Of a DNA stretch of 64,000 bases, positions 7,910 through 15,898 are shown in pieces; position 1 is the stretch's first letter, and each line of letters begins with the position of its first letter. The position numbers and the translations under genes were made by a program. Below the pieces are notes generated by a model. That model worked only from the letters and a program-made list of their open reading frames with translations, searched no databases and was not told the DNA's origin. The DNA comes from Calditrichota bacterium. GTDB taxonomy: Bacteria; CLD3. The DNA lies in the NCBI GenBank assembly GCA_008501735.1, contig QQUF01000016.1, positions 1 to 64,000 of the forward strand. Reading direction: 5' to 3'.

Positions 7910-8870
7910 ATTTATATCCTTCAGGGTTTTCAAAAATTTTACATCTAATAAAGGCATCAACAACTAAAATATCAACGGACAATTCTAATTCATCTATTGG
8001 AATATTTGTAAAATTCAAACTTTCCAATACTATACTCATAACTGATTCAGTTACTGCAAAAAAAATCTGATCAGCACTTTTGTTTTGGTCAATTGTGAGT
8101 TTCAAATATATATTGCTAATTGCTCCAAGGACTGATTGACTTTTGTTTTTTCCAAGTTTGTCAAATTCAGAGTATTTTTCATCTACTCTTGTCGAATGTA
8201 AAGAATAGAATTCAATAACTTTCTTAGCAGCTACCAAATTGTTAAAATCTATCTTTTTTTCTATATCAAAACTTTTATCTCTTTTGGTAGCATTTGAATT
8301 GCTCCAATCTTCTTCGGCTAAAATATTAATAATTGTAGCTAAATTCGAATCTAATTTTACATAATCAGTTTCTTTACCTAATTCTACTTTTATAAATTGA
8401 TAAATTATTTTTACATCAGGAGTTGTTTTGCTAAGAATTTTTTGTAGAATAGATTTTATATCGTGAATATCTTTCGATGGATTAAAATTAATATTGTGAG
8501 GATTTTGAAATGTTTTACTTCTTAAGTTTGAAGCATCTTTGGCTATGGAAATAAAATTAAAAGTATAATCTGGGTAATTTTGAATAATTTCTTTTTGCAA
8601 TGCTGTTTCAATTTTTTCTTTTGTACAAGTAGCTGAGACTTGAATAACAACTTTATCTTTGTGGTCAATTAAATCGATTGCTGGGGCATTTGCAATTTCA
8701 TCATTAAGATTCTTTAGTTCATATCCATATACCAAATTTAAAAAATCACGATAAAAATATTCAGAATAAGTATGTAAATCTAGTATATGCAATTTCCCAT
8801 TTGTTTCGGTAATGCGAGATAAATTATGCAAATGATTGTTTATGTAGTTGAAGTATAACTGCTTATTCAT
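7893..8870 (-). CDS. SMEK-domain protein, putative ABC-3C effector
   Basis: 325 residues. Residues 1-170 carry the conserved SMEK-domain blocks: LDLHTYSEYFYRDFLNLVYG, NAPAIDLIDHKDKVVIQVSA, TKEKIE and FISIAKDASNLRSKTFQNPH. The D66/D69 ... VVIQVSA arrangement recalls the core of restriction-type nucleases, but that is only an inference. The C-terminal half is alpha/beta with no known match. It is the first gene of the three-gene operon. SMEK proteins are described as components of ABC-3C conflict systems in comparative work by the Aravind group. Confidence 0.82.
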   Translation of the reverse strand: MNKQLYFNYINNHLHNLSRITETNGKLHILDLHTYSEYFYRDFLNLVYGYELKNLNDEIANAPAIDLIDHKDKVVIQVSATCTKEKIETALQKEIIQNYPDYTFNFISIAKDASNLRSKTFQNPHNINFNPSKDIHDIKSILQKILSKTTPDVKIIYQFIKVELGKETDYVKLDSNLATIINILAEEDWSNSNATKRDKSFDIEKKIDFNNLVAAKKVIEFYSLHSTRVDEKYSEFDKLGKNKSQSVLGAISNIYLKLTIDQNKSADQIFFAVTESVMSIVLESLNFTNIPIDELELSVDILVVDAFIRCKIFENPEGYKYVTSR

Positions 8871-8967
8871 TTCTATCTAAATCTCAATTTTATAAGGCTT
8901 TAAGTGATAAACTACAGAAAAAATTTTACTTTTATACCTCGAATATAGATAAAAACTATGTTTTTCT

Positions 8968-8986
8968 TGTGTGCAAATTTCACACA
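8968..8986. promoter_or_regulatory. Inverted repeat upstream of the ABC-3C operon
   Basis: TGTGTG (8968-8973) and CACACA (8981-8986) with a 7-base spacer, about 100 bases upstream of the SMEK start. It is a possible operator for the operon; the rest of the gap (8871-9067) is AT-rich without a visible gene. Confidence 0.35.
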
Positions 8987-9067
8987 TAAGAAATTTACAC
9001 AAGGTAATTATTTTGTAAAATTAAAATTTTTAAAGGGAAATGAAAAGGTTTTTTCCCTTTAAACAAA

Positions 9068-9098
9068 AAAGCCGAACCTAAAAATTAGATTCGGCTTT
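9068..9098 (-). terminator. Bidirectional-looking terminator
   Basis: Arms AAAGCCGAA (9068-9076) and TTCGGCTTT (9090-9098), extended inside by CTAA/TTAG. A-rich DNA on the left gives a U-tract to leftward transcripts. It lies just past the stop of the sorted cohesin-like protein gene. Confidence 0.8.
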
Positions 9099-9120
9099 GG
9101 GAAATTTATCTGAAAAATGC

Positions 9121-10989
9121 TTATTTTAAGAGAAGCATTTTTTTAGTTTCTGAGAAATCACCAGCTGTGAGTTTGTAGAAGTAAACTCCACTCGAAACCT
9201 TCTGACCAAAGTTGTCAGTTCCGTCCCAAGTTGCCATTGTTGAAACTCCACCGATTACTTTTGCATTCACAAGAGATTTCACTTCTTGTCCAAGCACGTT
9301 GAAGATTTTCAAGCTAACTTGTTCTGTTTGTGGAACAGTAAAAACAATGCTTGTTGAAGGGTTAAAAGGGTTAGGGAAGTTTTGCGACAAAGCATAACCT
9401 TCAGGAGTTGGATTCAAGTTAATTTCTTCAGCAATACCCAAACCAATGTCTAAGAAGTTACAAGAATCACCATCACAAATTCCAAAAACAAAGAAAAGAC
9501 CTTCGATTAAAGTTGGTTCAGGAATTTGTCCGAAACCATCAAAAGTAAATCCATTTGGAATTTCTACACCTTGTCCGGGAACGTCAATTTCTGAAAATGT
9601 AAGTGCAGTGCTATCACCAATTACGAAGTTTCCTGTATCACAACCTGCAACTGTTGGGTCAAGTGGGTCAAAAGGAAAAACATCAGTTCCTGCAAGCAAA
9701 GTATCATTTGCAACATCAATAAAAGTTTGCCCACCAAGAACAACTGTATTTGTAATCGTTACAGCACCTTGATTGTCAACTACTAAATTCTCACAATCAA
9801 CTCTTGAGTCATAAATTTCGATGTTGTCAAAGAAAGCTCCGTCGTTTGGTGGTTGGTAACCTCCAGCAGAAATAAATAATCCGTCAGTAATTGCAGTGCT
9901 AACATCAAATCCTTCTAAGAGTAAGTTTCCATCTCTGTAAACTTGAAGGTCTCCATTCCAGTAACGAATCATTCTATAAGTGTGATAATTTCCGTCAACT
10001 GCTGGTGAAGGAACTGCATCAATTGGAGTGATAATTCCATTGTTTACTTTTTCAAGTTTATATTCATTTGTAGTGTAAGTAAATCTGTAGTAAGGCTGTA
10101 AGTAAAGTCCAGGAGTCGAAAGGTTTGGAGTTCTAAGGCTCATTTCCCAAAAAACTGAAACTCCGCCACCAGCACCATCTTCTCTGATGTCTGCAGAAGC
10201 ATCAATGTAAGTTCCACCAAAGTTTCCAGCACCAAGAAACATTCTTCCGTTGTCGCGAATTCTTAAAGCATTGTCACCAGAAGAAGGGTCAACCATTACA
10301 GTGTCGTTTCCAATTGTTGTGTGTTGGAACCAAGTTGGATTTCCAGTAAAGTTACCATCAGTAAAATCATCTGTAACAAGCGGATTCAAACCAGTTTGGT
10401 CAGGTAAAAGTTCACAAAGAGTTGTATCGCAATTTACTAAATTAAGTAAGCCTGCATTTGCAGTATCGCTAATTACTTCAAAAACTAAGTAACCAAGAAT
10501 ACCACCGTCAGTTTCTTTAAAAATTCCGTCGGTAGCAGAAGCAGCAGAAATTCTTGCTAATCCACGATTATTTAAATTGTCAAAATTGTTTTGGACATTA
10601 ACTGCAAAGTTGTAAGCATTTGGCTTGATTAGTGTCAAGTCATATTCTGTAGAGTTAAGGTTAATTACTCCATCAGAAATTTGTTCAGGGCTTGTAGCAG
10701 TTGGGTCAATTTCATTAAAAGCAAAACCAACTGATTGAAGCACAGTGTTTTTGAATTTAATCGAAGCTGAAAATTCTGTGATAGTAGAGTCAACTGCATC
10801 AGCAGCAGTAACAATCGGAACCAAAACTGTCGGACTGTTTGTCACTCCAGCTGGACCAGACGAAATACCTATATTTAGGTTTTGGTCAAAAAATTGACCA
10901 AGTAGAACAGCAGTATTTTGAGCATAACTTCCTAAGGCAAAAGCCAAAACTCCTAAAATACTACAGATTGATGTTTTGAAGAATTTCAT
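9121..10989 (-). CDS. Secreted cohesin-like / laminin-G-like protein with Por (T9SS) sorting domain
   Basis: 622 residues. Signal peptide 1-23 (cut after SYA). Residues 25-190 look like a cohesin-type beta sandwich (VLVPIVTA ... SASIKFKNTVLQSVGF ... GGILGYLVFEV). Residues 205-395 resemble a LamG/concanavalin-like domain (DDFTDGNF ... YHTYRMIRYWNGDLQVYRDG ... FFDNIEIYD). The last 90 residues are a textbook sorting domain: QNFPNPFNPSTS, then TWDGTDNFGQ, SSGVYFYKL and a terminal KKMLLLK. It is probably surface-bound or secreted by type IX secretion; its ligand is unknown. AGGAG precedes the ATG. It is monocistronic. Confidence 0.8.
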   Translation of the reverse strand: MKFFKTSICSILGVLAFALGSYAQNTAVLLGQFFDQNLNIGISSGPAGVTNSPTVLVPIVTAADAVDSTITEFSASIKFKNTVLQSVGFAFNEIDPTATSPEQISDGVINLNSTEYDLTLIKPNAYNFAVNVQNNFDNLNNRGLARISAASATDGIFKETDGGILGYLVFEVISDTANAGLLNLVNCDTTLCELLPDQTGLNPLVTDDFTDGNFTGNPTWFQHTTIGNDTVMVDPSSGDNALRIRDNGRMFLGAGNFGGTYIDASADIREDGAGGGVSVFWEMSLRTPNLSTPGLYLQPYYRFTYTTNEYKLEKVNNGIITPIDAVPSPAVDGNYHTYRMIRYWNGDLQVYRDGNLLLEGFDVSTAITDGLFISAGGYQPPNDGAFFDNIEIYDSRVDCENLVVDNQGAVTITNTVVLGGQTFIDVANDTLLAGTDVFPFDPLDPTVAGCDTGNFVIGDSTALTFSEIDVPGQGVEIPNGFTFDGFGQIPEPTLIEGLFFVFGICDGDSCNFLDIGLGIAEEINLNPTPEGYALSQNFPNPFNPSTSIVFTVPQTEQVSLKIFNVLGQEVKSLVNAKVIGGVSTMATWDGTDNFGQKVSSGVYFYKLTAGDFSETKKMLLLK

Positions 10990-11029
10990 TAGAACTCTCC
11001 TTTAATTTAATTAAGGGTTAGTGGGTTGT

Positions 11030-11308
11030 CTAAAATGTTCCTCCGCTTCTCTTAGATAGAATTTTGATTTTTGGTGAACCATTTTCAAGTGAGACTTCAA
11101 AGCATTTGTCATAAGATAGAAGCTCCATTCCTGAAAGGAAAATTTGGTTGTTACAACTTCTGCAAGAGTATAAAACGTCTTTTTGGTTTCCAAAAGAAAC
11201 TTGCGGTAAGGCATTTATTAATTCATCTCTATCTTCGTGTTCTAAATCGTAAATGTGTTCATAGGAAGGAAATTCCCTTCCACAAAGGTCGCATTGCCAA
11301 CTATCCAT
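11030..11308 (-). CDS. Small CxxC zinc-finger-like hypothetical protein
   Basis: 92 residues starting MDSWQCDLCGREF, with two cysteine pairs (CDLC and CRSC, about 40 residues apart) and a histidine between them, suggesting a zinc site like that of HNH or C2H2-type small proteins. No nuclease motif is clear. A GGAG lies 11 bases before the ATG. It is 40 bases upstream of the cohesin-like gene and may be co-transcribed. No family assigned. Confidence 0.6.
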   Translation of the reverse strand: MDSWQCDLCGREFPSYEHIYDLEHEDRDELINALPQVSFGNQKDVLYSCRSCNNQIFLSGMELLSYDKCFEVSLENGSPKIKILSKRSGGTF

Positions 11309-11435
11309 TTCTAAAATTCTCCAGTAAAATTAAAAATTCTAAAATAAAATCGTAACATTTAATTTAGTTCTAACTCGCTAAAAATTCAACTCATTTTCTT
11401 AGGTTAGAATTTCTTAAAATTATAAAACTTAAAAA

Positions 11436-13043
11436 TTAATCTAAAGATTCCTCTCCATCTGCAATTTCTAACTTCTGAAATGCGTAGTAACAAGTCGTTT
11501 CTTCTGTTGCCCGAATCAGGATTTCGTTTTCTCCTGTTTTCAAAAACCTTGTCAAATCGTGGTCTTCGTAATCAAGGATTTTACTTTCATCAATGTTATA
11601 GTAAGGAGAGTATTTCCATTTCAAGTAGTTTTCATTCACAACTATTGCCATCTTTGAGTTATTAACAAAAGTAAAAGGAAAATTAGAGTTTGTTGCGTAA
11701 CCCCAAAGTTTTAGAGTTGGTTTCCTTCTAAAGTCGTAATCTTCAGGCAAGTTAAAAGTTACTTTTAAAGTTGCATAACCATAGCCTTCTGTTCTGTAAC
11801 CAAGTTCAAGATATTTGAAAGAATGCTTGTCAGATTTTTTTGTTTTAACCGAATTCCCGTTTGGTTCAGGGACAAATTTTTCCTTAACTGTGTCAAAAAA
11901 TCCAGATTCAAGTTTTATATTTCCTGTACTTACAATGTCTCCAGAATTTCCAATTTCGACTTTGAGGTCAATTTGTTTTTTGTATTTGACAAGAACTTCT
12001 TCTTTTTTGTTATTATAGAAAAAGAAAACGGTCTTCGGGTCAGGAGTTATGTAACCTGGAACATAACCGAAAGTCAATTCGATTGAGTTTACATTTTCGT
12101 AAGTATCTTCATAAGTTCCTGTTCCTTTATGGTTTCCATTAACAAAGATTTTCCCTGCAACTGGTTCTGTTTTTACAATGATTTCATTTCGAATTAATCT
12201 AGTTAAGTCGAAATTAATTAAGTATTCTTTGTTGTTTCCACTAATCTCAATTTCTTTTGGCTCTGTCGTTTCAAAGCCTTCTTTCTCAAGTGAGACTTTA
12301 TAAGTTCCTGGTTCAAGGTTTCTGAAAGAGTGGTCTGTGTGGTAGCCTGTGTCATTTTGGTTCAAGAAAATTTTCGCACGTTTTGAGTTTGAAGTTACTT
12401 TTAGAATATTTGTCCAAACAGTTTCTTTCATTCTGTCCAAACGGAAATCCATTTTAACTTCTTTACCTTTTTCGAGGTAAAGTTCTTGGCTCGTTGGAAA
12501 AATTGTGTAACGGTCTCTTTTTACAGAAACTACATATTTGCCAGGAAGTAATTGAAGTCCTTTACGATTTGTAAAGAATCCTGTTGATTCTCCGTCAACA
12601 AAGATTTCGGCATCAACATTTGAAGTAATAAAAACATTTGTTGAATCAACCGTTGGGATTTCAGCAATTTCGATTCGCTTCAAAGAATCTGTAACTGCTT
12701 GTTGTTGCTTCGTTTCTTCATCAGTTACTTTGTCAGTTAGTTTGACAACAAATGCAATTAATCCACCAACCAACCCAAGAAAGACGATTGCAAAAATTAT
12801 GTTTCTAACTTCAGAAGGGATTCCAGGGTTTTTATGTTTTTTCTTTTTCCGCTTTTTAGTTGGGTCAACTTTTTCAACCAAACTTTCACTACATTTTGCA
12901 CATTTTGTAGCCGCATAAGAATTTTCGTGGTTACAAGCCTTACAGGTTTTTAAAATTTCTTTTCCTGTTAAACCAGCACCGCAACGAGTACACTTTTCGC
13001 GACGACTTTTGTTTTTATGCTTACATTTGGGACATATTTTCAT
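11436..13043 (-). CDS. Zinc-ribbon, membrane-anchored PEGA-domain protein
   Basis: 535 residues. Two tandem zinc ribbons at the N terminus (C4/C7/C18/C21 and C34/C37/C48/C51), a very basic KKRKKKKHK linker, one membrane span (about 80-104), then an outer part with at least two PEGA-type repeats (VFITSNVDAEIFVDGESTGF; ILKVTSNSKRAKIFLNQNDT) and a further PVAGKIFVNGNHKG unit, ending in a jelly-roll-like region. PEGA domains are common in surface proteins and in signalling baseplates. The two ribbons inside with sugar- or protein-binding modules outside suggest a transmembrane scaffold or sensor; no partner is known. Confidence 0.8.
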   Translation of the reverse strand: MKICPKCKHKNKSRREKCTRCGAGLTGKEILKTCKACNHENSYAATKCAKCSESLVEKVDPTKKRKKKKHKNPGIPSEVRNIIFAIVFLGLVGGLIAFVVKLTDKVTDEETKQQQAVTDSLKRIEIAEIPTVDSTNVFITSNVDAEIFVDGESTGFFTNRKGLQLLPGKYVVSVKRDRYTIFPTSQELYLEKGKEVKMDFRLDRMKETVWTNILKVTSNSKRAKIFLNQNDTGYHTDHSFRNLEPGTYKVSLEKEGFETTEPKEIEISGNNKEYLINFDLTRLIRNEIIVKTEPVAGKIFVNGNHKGTGTYEDTYENVNSIELTFGYVPGYITPDPKTVFFFYNNKKEEVLVKYKKQIDLKVEIGNSGDIVSTGNIKLESGFFDTVKEKFVPEPNGNSVKTKKSDKHSFKYLELGYRTEGYGYATLKVTFNLPEDYDFRRKPTLKLWGYATNSNFPFTFVNNSKMAIVVNENYLKWKYSPYYNIDESKILDYEDHDLTRFLKTGENEILIRATEETTCYYAFQKLEIADGEESLD

Positions 13044-13064
13044 TGAGTTCTCTTACTTAAAAAA

Positions 13065-13397
13065 TTAAAAAATCCAAAGGTGTTTTGTTAGGTTTACACG
13101 TTCTTTTGAGTCAAACTCAATTCCTTCCGACTCAAGTAACTTTTTCATCATTTGTGAGTCACCAAAAGCGAATTTTCCTGTGAGTTCTCCGTTACGGTTC
13201 ACAACTCTGTGACAAGGTAAACCTAAAGGTGATTTATTCAGAATCCAACCAACTAATCGTGAACTTCTTGGCTTTCCGCCCGCAATTGCTAAGTTTTTGT
13301 AAGTCGTAACTTTGCCTTTTGGAATTTTGGAGACAAGTTCCAAAATTCTAAAGTAAAATTCCTCTTTCGCTGAATTTTGTTTAACACGCTCTGTCAT
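13065..13397 (-). CDS. MGMT/ATL-family DNA base-repair protein with PCHR motif
   Basis: 110 residues from the ATG at 13397 (a TTG at 13406 is possible). It matches the C-terminal, DNA-binding domain of O6-alkylguanine-DNA alkyltransferase: GKVTTYKNLA, RLVGWILNKS (Arg finger region), LPCHRVVNRNGELTGKFAFG. C62 sits in the acceptor position. Proteins of this short type usually are alkyltransferase-like (ATL) with Trp or Ala there, so the intact PCHRV is notable. It overlaps the upstream gene by 17 bases and lies 21 bases before the PEGA gene. Confidence 0.85.
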   Translation of the reverse strand: MTERVKQNSAKEEFYFRILELVSKIPKGKVTTYKNLAIAGGKPRSSRLVGWILNKSPLGLPCHRVVNRNGELTGKFAFGDSQMMKKLLESEGIEFDSKERVNLTKHLWIF

Positions 13398-13806
13398 TTG
13401 GAACAAATTTAAAATCTATACTTTTTAGTTTTTGCTGAAAATAATTTAATCTTGTCAGGTTTTCGCCAATGAATTCATCTTCTGCAACGTGAGTCTTAAG
13501 CATTGCTCTTTCAAACCCAAGTTCCAAAGCCTTTTCCAAAATTGCAAAAATACCTTCAACTTGTGCTTGAAAAATGTCTTGAGTTTCGGTTTTAAAAATT
13601 TCAGTAAAAATTAATTCTTGTTTGTAATTTTTAGCACCAAGAATAATTTTATTTCCTTGTAAATTTACAGCTAAAATTAGCTTGGACTTTTGATTACTAA
13701 AAATTTCTAAGGCTTCTTCAAGAGAAATTTTGCCACTTTGAACACTTCTTACTAAAGGTTTTGAAATTTTTTCTTCTTTGACAAATTCTTCAAGTTTGTC
13801 TGACAT
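13381..13806 (-). CDS. Hypothetical protein, possible RNase H-like fold
   Basis: 141 residues, not firmly recognised. After a helical N terminus (1-45) comes a beta run LILAVNLQGNKIILGAKNY, then a QAQVEGIFAILEKALELGFERAMLKTH segment and a C-terminal FKFVPNDRAC. This order of strands, long helix, strand and final VPxxxxA motif recalls RNase HI-like proteins, but the acidic catalytic set is not clear. It heads the operon with the MGMT-like gene, divergent from the glutamine amidotransferase gene. Confidence 0.65.
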   Translation of the reverse strand: MSDKLEEFVKEEKISKPLVRSVQSGKISLEEALEIFSNQKSKLILAVNLQGNKIILGAKNYKQELIFTEIFKTETQDIFQAQVEGIFAILEKALELGFERAMLKTHVAEDEFIGENLTRLNYFQQKLKSIDFKFVPNDRAC

Positions 13807-13893
13807 TAAACAACCTAATTTGACTAAATTAAAAGTTTACCAATTTAATTAATTTTGGTAGAACCTAAAACCCTAAAAATTTTTTGTAAGATT

Positions 13894-14454
13894 TTGATTT
13901 TAGTAATTGATAACTTCGATTCCTTTACCTACAACTTGGTAAATATTCTCGGGAAAATGACCGAGTTAAAGATTTTTCGGAATGATGAAATTTCGGTTAG
14001 AGAAATTATAGAACTGAATCCGCAGAAAATCTTAATTTCTCCCGGACCGGGAACGCCGAACCAAGCCGGAATTTCTCTCGAAGTTATTTCAGAATTTCAC
14101 GGAAAAATTCCAATTTTTGGAGTTTGTCTCGGGCATCAAGCAATCGGACAGTTTTTTGGTGGGAAAGTCATTCACGCTCCTTCACTTTTTCACGGAAAGA
14201 CTTCGAAAGTTTCTCACAACGGAAAAAGTATTTTTCAGAATTTGCCACAAGGTTTACTCGCAGGTCGTTATCATTCTTTAGTTTTAGAACGCAAGACTTT
14301 GCCTGAATGTTTTGAGATTACTTGTGAGACAAAAGATGGAATTGTGATGGGAATTCGACACAAAGATTTTGAAGTTGAAGGAATCCAATTTCACCCCGAA
14401 TCAATTCTCACCGAACAAGGAAAACAACTATTGCAAAATTGGGTTAACCAATGA
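13894..14454 (+). CDS. pabA: Glutamine amidotransferase subunit of aminodeoxychorismate/anthranilate synthase
   Basis: Releases ammonia from glutamine for the chorismate-binding partner. I place the start at TTG 13894, giving MILVIDNFDSFTYNLV exactly as in the family; an upstream TTG at 13855 adds 13 unmatched residues. Class I GATase motifs are present: oxyanion ISPGPGTP (48-55), nucleophile C78 in FGVCLGHQ, and the H/E pair in QFHPES. PabA and TrpG cannot be told apart by sequence alone; the neighbouring PabB-like gene favours folate, and a shared role is possible. Its end is four bases from the convergent pabB. Confidence 0.88.
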   Translation: MILVIDNFDSFTYNLVNILGKMTELKIFRNDEISVREIIELNPQKILISPGPGTPNQAGISLEVISEFHGKIPIFGVCLGHQAIGQFFGGKVIHAPSLFHGKTSKVSHNGKSIFQNLPQGLLAGRYHSLVLERKTLPECFEITCETKDGIVMGIRHKDFEVEGIQFHPESILTEQGKQLLQNWVNQ

Positions 14455-14458
14455 AAAA

Positions 14459-15898
14459 CTAAACTTTTTCAAGACCTAAAGTTTTAAGCAAAGCCTTTGC
14501 TTTTTGAAGTGATTCAAAATATTCCTTCTCAGGCTCAGAATCTGCGACAATTCCGCCGCCAACTTGGAACTCAAGATTTTCTTCATTAATCACAAAAGTT
14601 CTGATGACGATGTTTAGGTCAAGATTTCCGTCGCAATTCACAAAGCCGACAGAACCTGCGTAAAGTCCACGTTGGCAAGTTTCAAGTTCCTCAATAATTT
14701 CCATACAACGAACCTTCGGGCAACCTGTCAAAGTTCCGCCCGGAAACATTGCTCTTAGCAAATCAAAAAGGCTCAAGTTTGGAAAAAGTTTTCCCGAAAC
14801 ATTCGAGACGATGTGTTTGACGTGAGAATAATTTTCGATGACCATAAATTCATCGACTTCGACAGTTCCGTACTCACAAATTCTTCCCAAATCATTTCTT
14901 TCCAAATCAACAAGCATTGTGTGTTCGGCTCGTTCTTTCTCGTTTAAAAGAAGTTCTTCTGCCAAGTCGGAATCTTCGATTTCGGATTCACCGCGTTTTC
15001 GAGTTCCACCAATTGGGCGAGTTTCAGCAAAGCCGTTTTCGACCTTCAAAAGTCTTTCGGGCGAAGAACTGACAACAGTGAACTCATCAAAATTCACAAA
15101 ATTTGCGAAGGGTGATGGGTTGATTGAGTTTAGTTTTTTGAAGAGTGAAAAAGCATTTCCAGAAAATTTAGCACTAAACTTTTGGCTAATGTTTACTTGG
15201 TAAACGTCGCCTTCAAAAATGTATTTTTTGATTTTTTCAACGACTTTTTCGTATTCCGATTTTGGAAAATTGCTCTTCGGTTTACTGACAAAAAACTCTT
15301 CGTTTTCAGATTCCATTTCTTTTGAAAGTTTGGAAAAAGTCGTCTCAATTTTCGCCTTTGCTTTTTTCAAGTCGTCCGAGTTACTAACTGAAAGTGAAAA
15401 AGACAATTCTTGAGTTTTTTCGTCTAAACAAAAAACTTCCGATGTTTTTGCTAAGGTGATTTCAGGGAAGTTTGTGAAGTCAGGTTTTGTAAAGGGGATT
15501 TTTTCAAAAGCTCTGACAATTCCGTAAGAAGCCAAAACAATTTCGCCTGACCAAAAAAATGGTGCGTAATCGAATTTCTCTGTTTTTTGTGAAAGGTTTT
15601 GAAAAAGGCTTTTTACTTCCTCCGCAAATTCTTCTGTGGACTTTTTAGAGGTGTAAGAAAGAGAGTAAATTTTATTTGAGTCAATTTTGCCGAAGTAAGA
15701 ATTTTGAGCAGTTTTGGGATTGTAAGAATTGCTTTCAAAAAGGAAACAATTCTTTGGGTTTGAACCGTAAATTCTTTCAAAAAATTCTGTTGGGCGATTT
15801 TTTGCAGTTAAGCGAATTTTCCCAACTAAAGGGAAAGTTTCGGACTTAGAAAGTAATTCTTGGAGAGTTTTGTCGTCAGGGAAAAATTCGATTTGCAT
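14459..15898 (-). CDS. pabB: Chorismate-binding aminodeoxychorismate synthase component I-like protein
   Basis: 479 residues with the chorismate-enzyme fold. The C-terminal half holds TRPIGGTRKRGE, LVDLERNDLGRI, VSGKLF, FPGGTLTGCPKVRCMEIIEELE and GLYAGSVGFVNCDGNLD. The FPGGTLTGCPK form is PabB-like. The classic PabB lysine (PIKGT) is glycine here (PIGGT); TrpE has alanine there. So substrate assignment rests on context. The start directly follows the dinB stop (TAAATG), making arsC-dinB-pabB one transcript running toward pabA. Confidence 0.82.
   Translation of the reverse strand: MQIEFFPDDKTLQELLSKSETFPLVGKIRLTAKNRPTEFFERIYGSNPKNCFLFESNSYNPKTAQNSYFGKIDSNKIYSLSYTSKKSTEEFAEEVKSLFQNLSQKTEKFDYAPFFWSGEIVLASYGIVRAFEKIPFTKPDFTNFPEITLAKTSEVFCLDEKTQELSFSLSVSNSDDLKKAKAKIETTFSKLSKEMESENEEFFVSKPKSNFPKSEYEKVVEKIKKYIFEGDVYQVNISQKFSAKFSGNAFSLFKKLNSINPSPFANFVNFDEFTVVSSSPERLLKVENGFAETRPIGGTRKRGESEIEDSDLAEELLLNEKERAEHTMLVDLERNDLGRICEYGTVEVDEFMVIENYSHVKHIVSNVSGKLFPNLSLFDLLRAMFPGGTLTGCPKVRCMEIIEELETCQRGLYAGSVGFVNCDGNLDLNIVIRTFVINEENLEFQVGGGIVADSEPEKEYFESLQKAKALLKTLGLEKV

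Noticed and set aside
7910-7963. Longer start for the ABC-3C middle component
   Set aside because: It would overlap the SMEK gene by 71 bases; ATG 7909 has a good ribosome site and fits family length.
13855-13893. Upstream TTG start for pabA at 13855
   Set aside because: It adds 13 residues before the MILVIDNFDSF start shared by the family.
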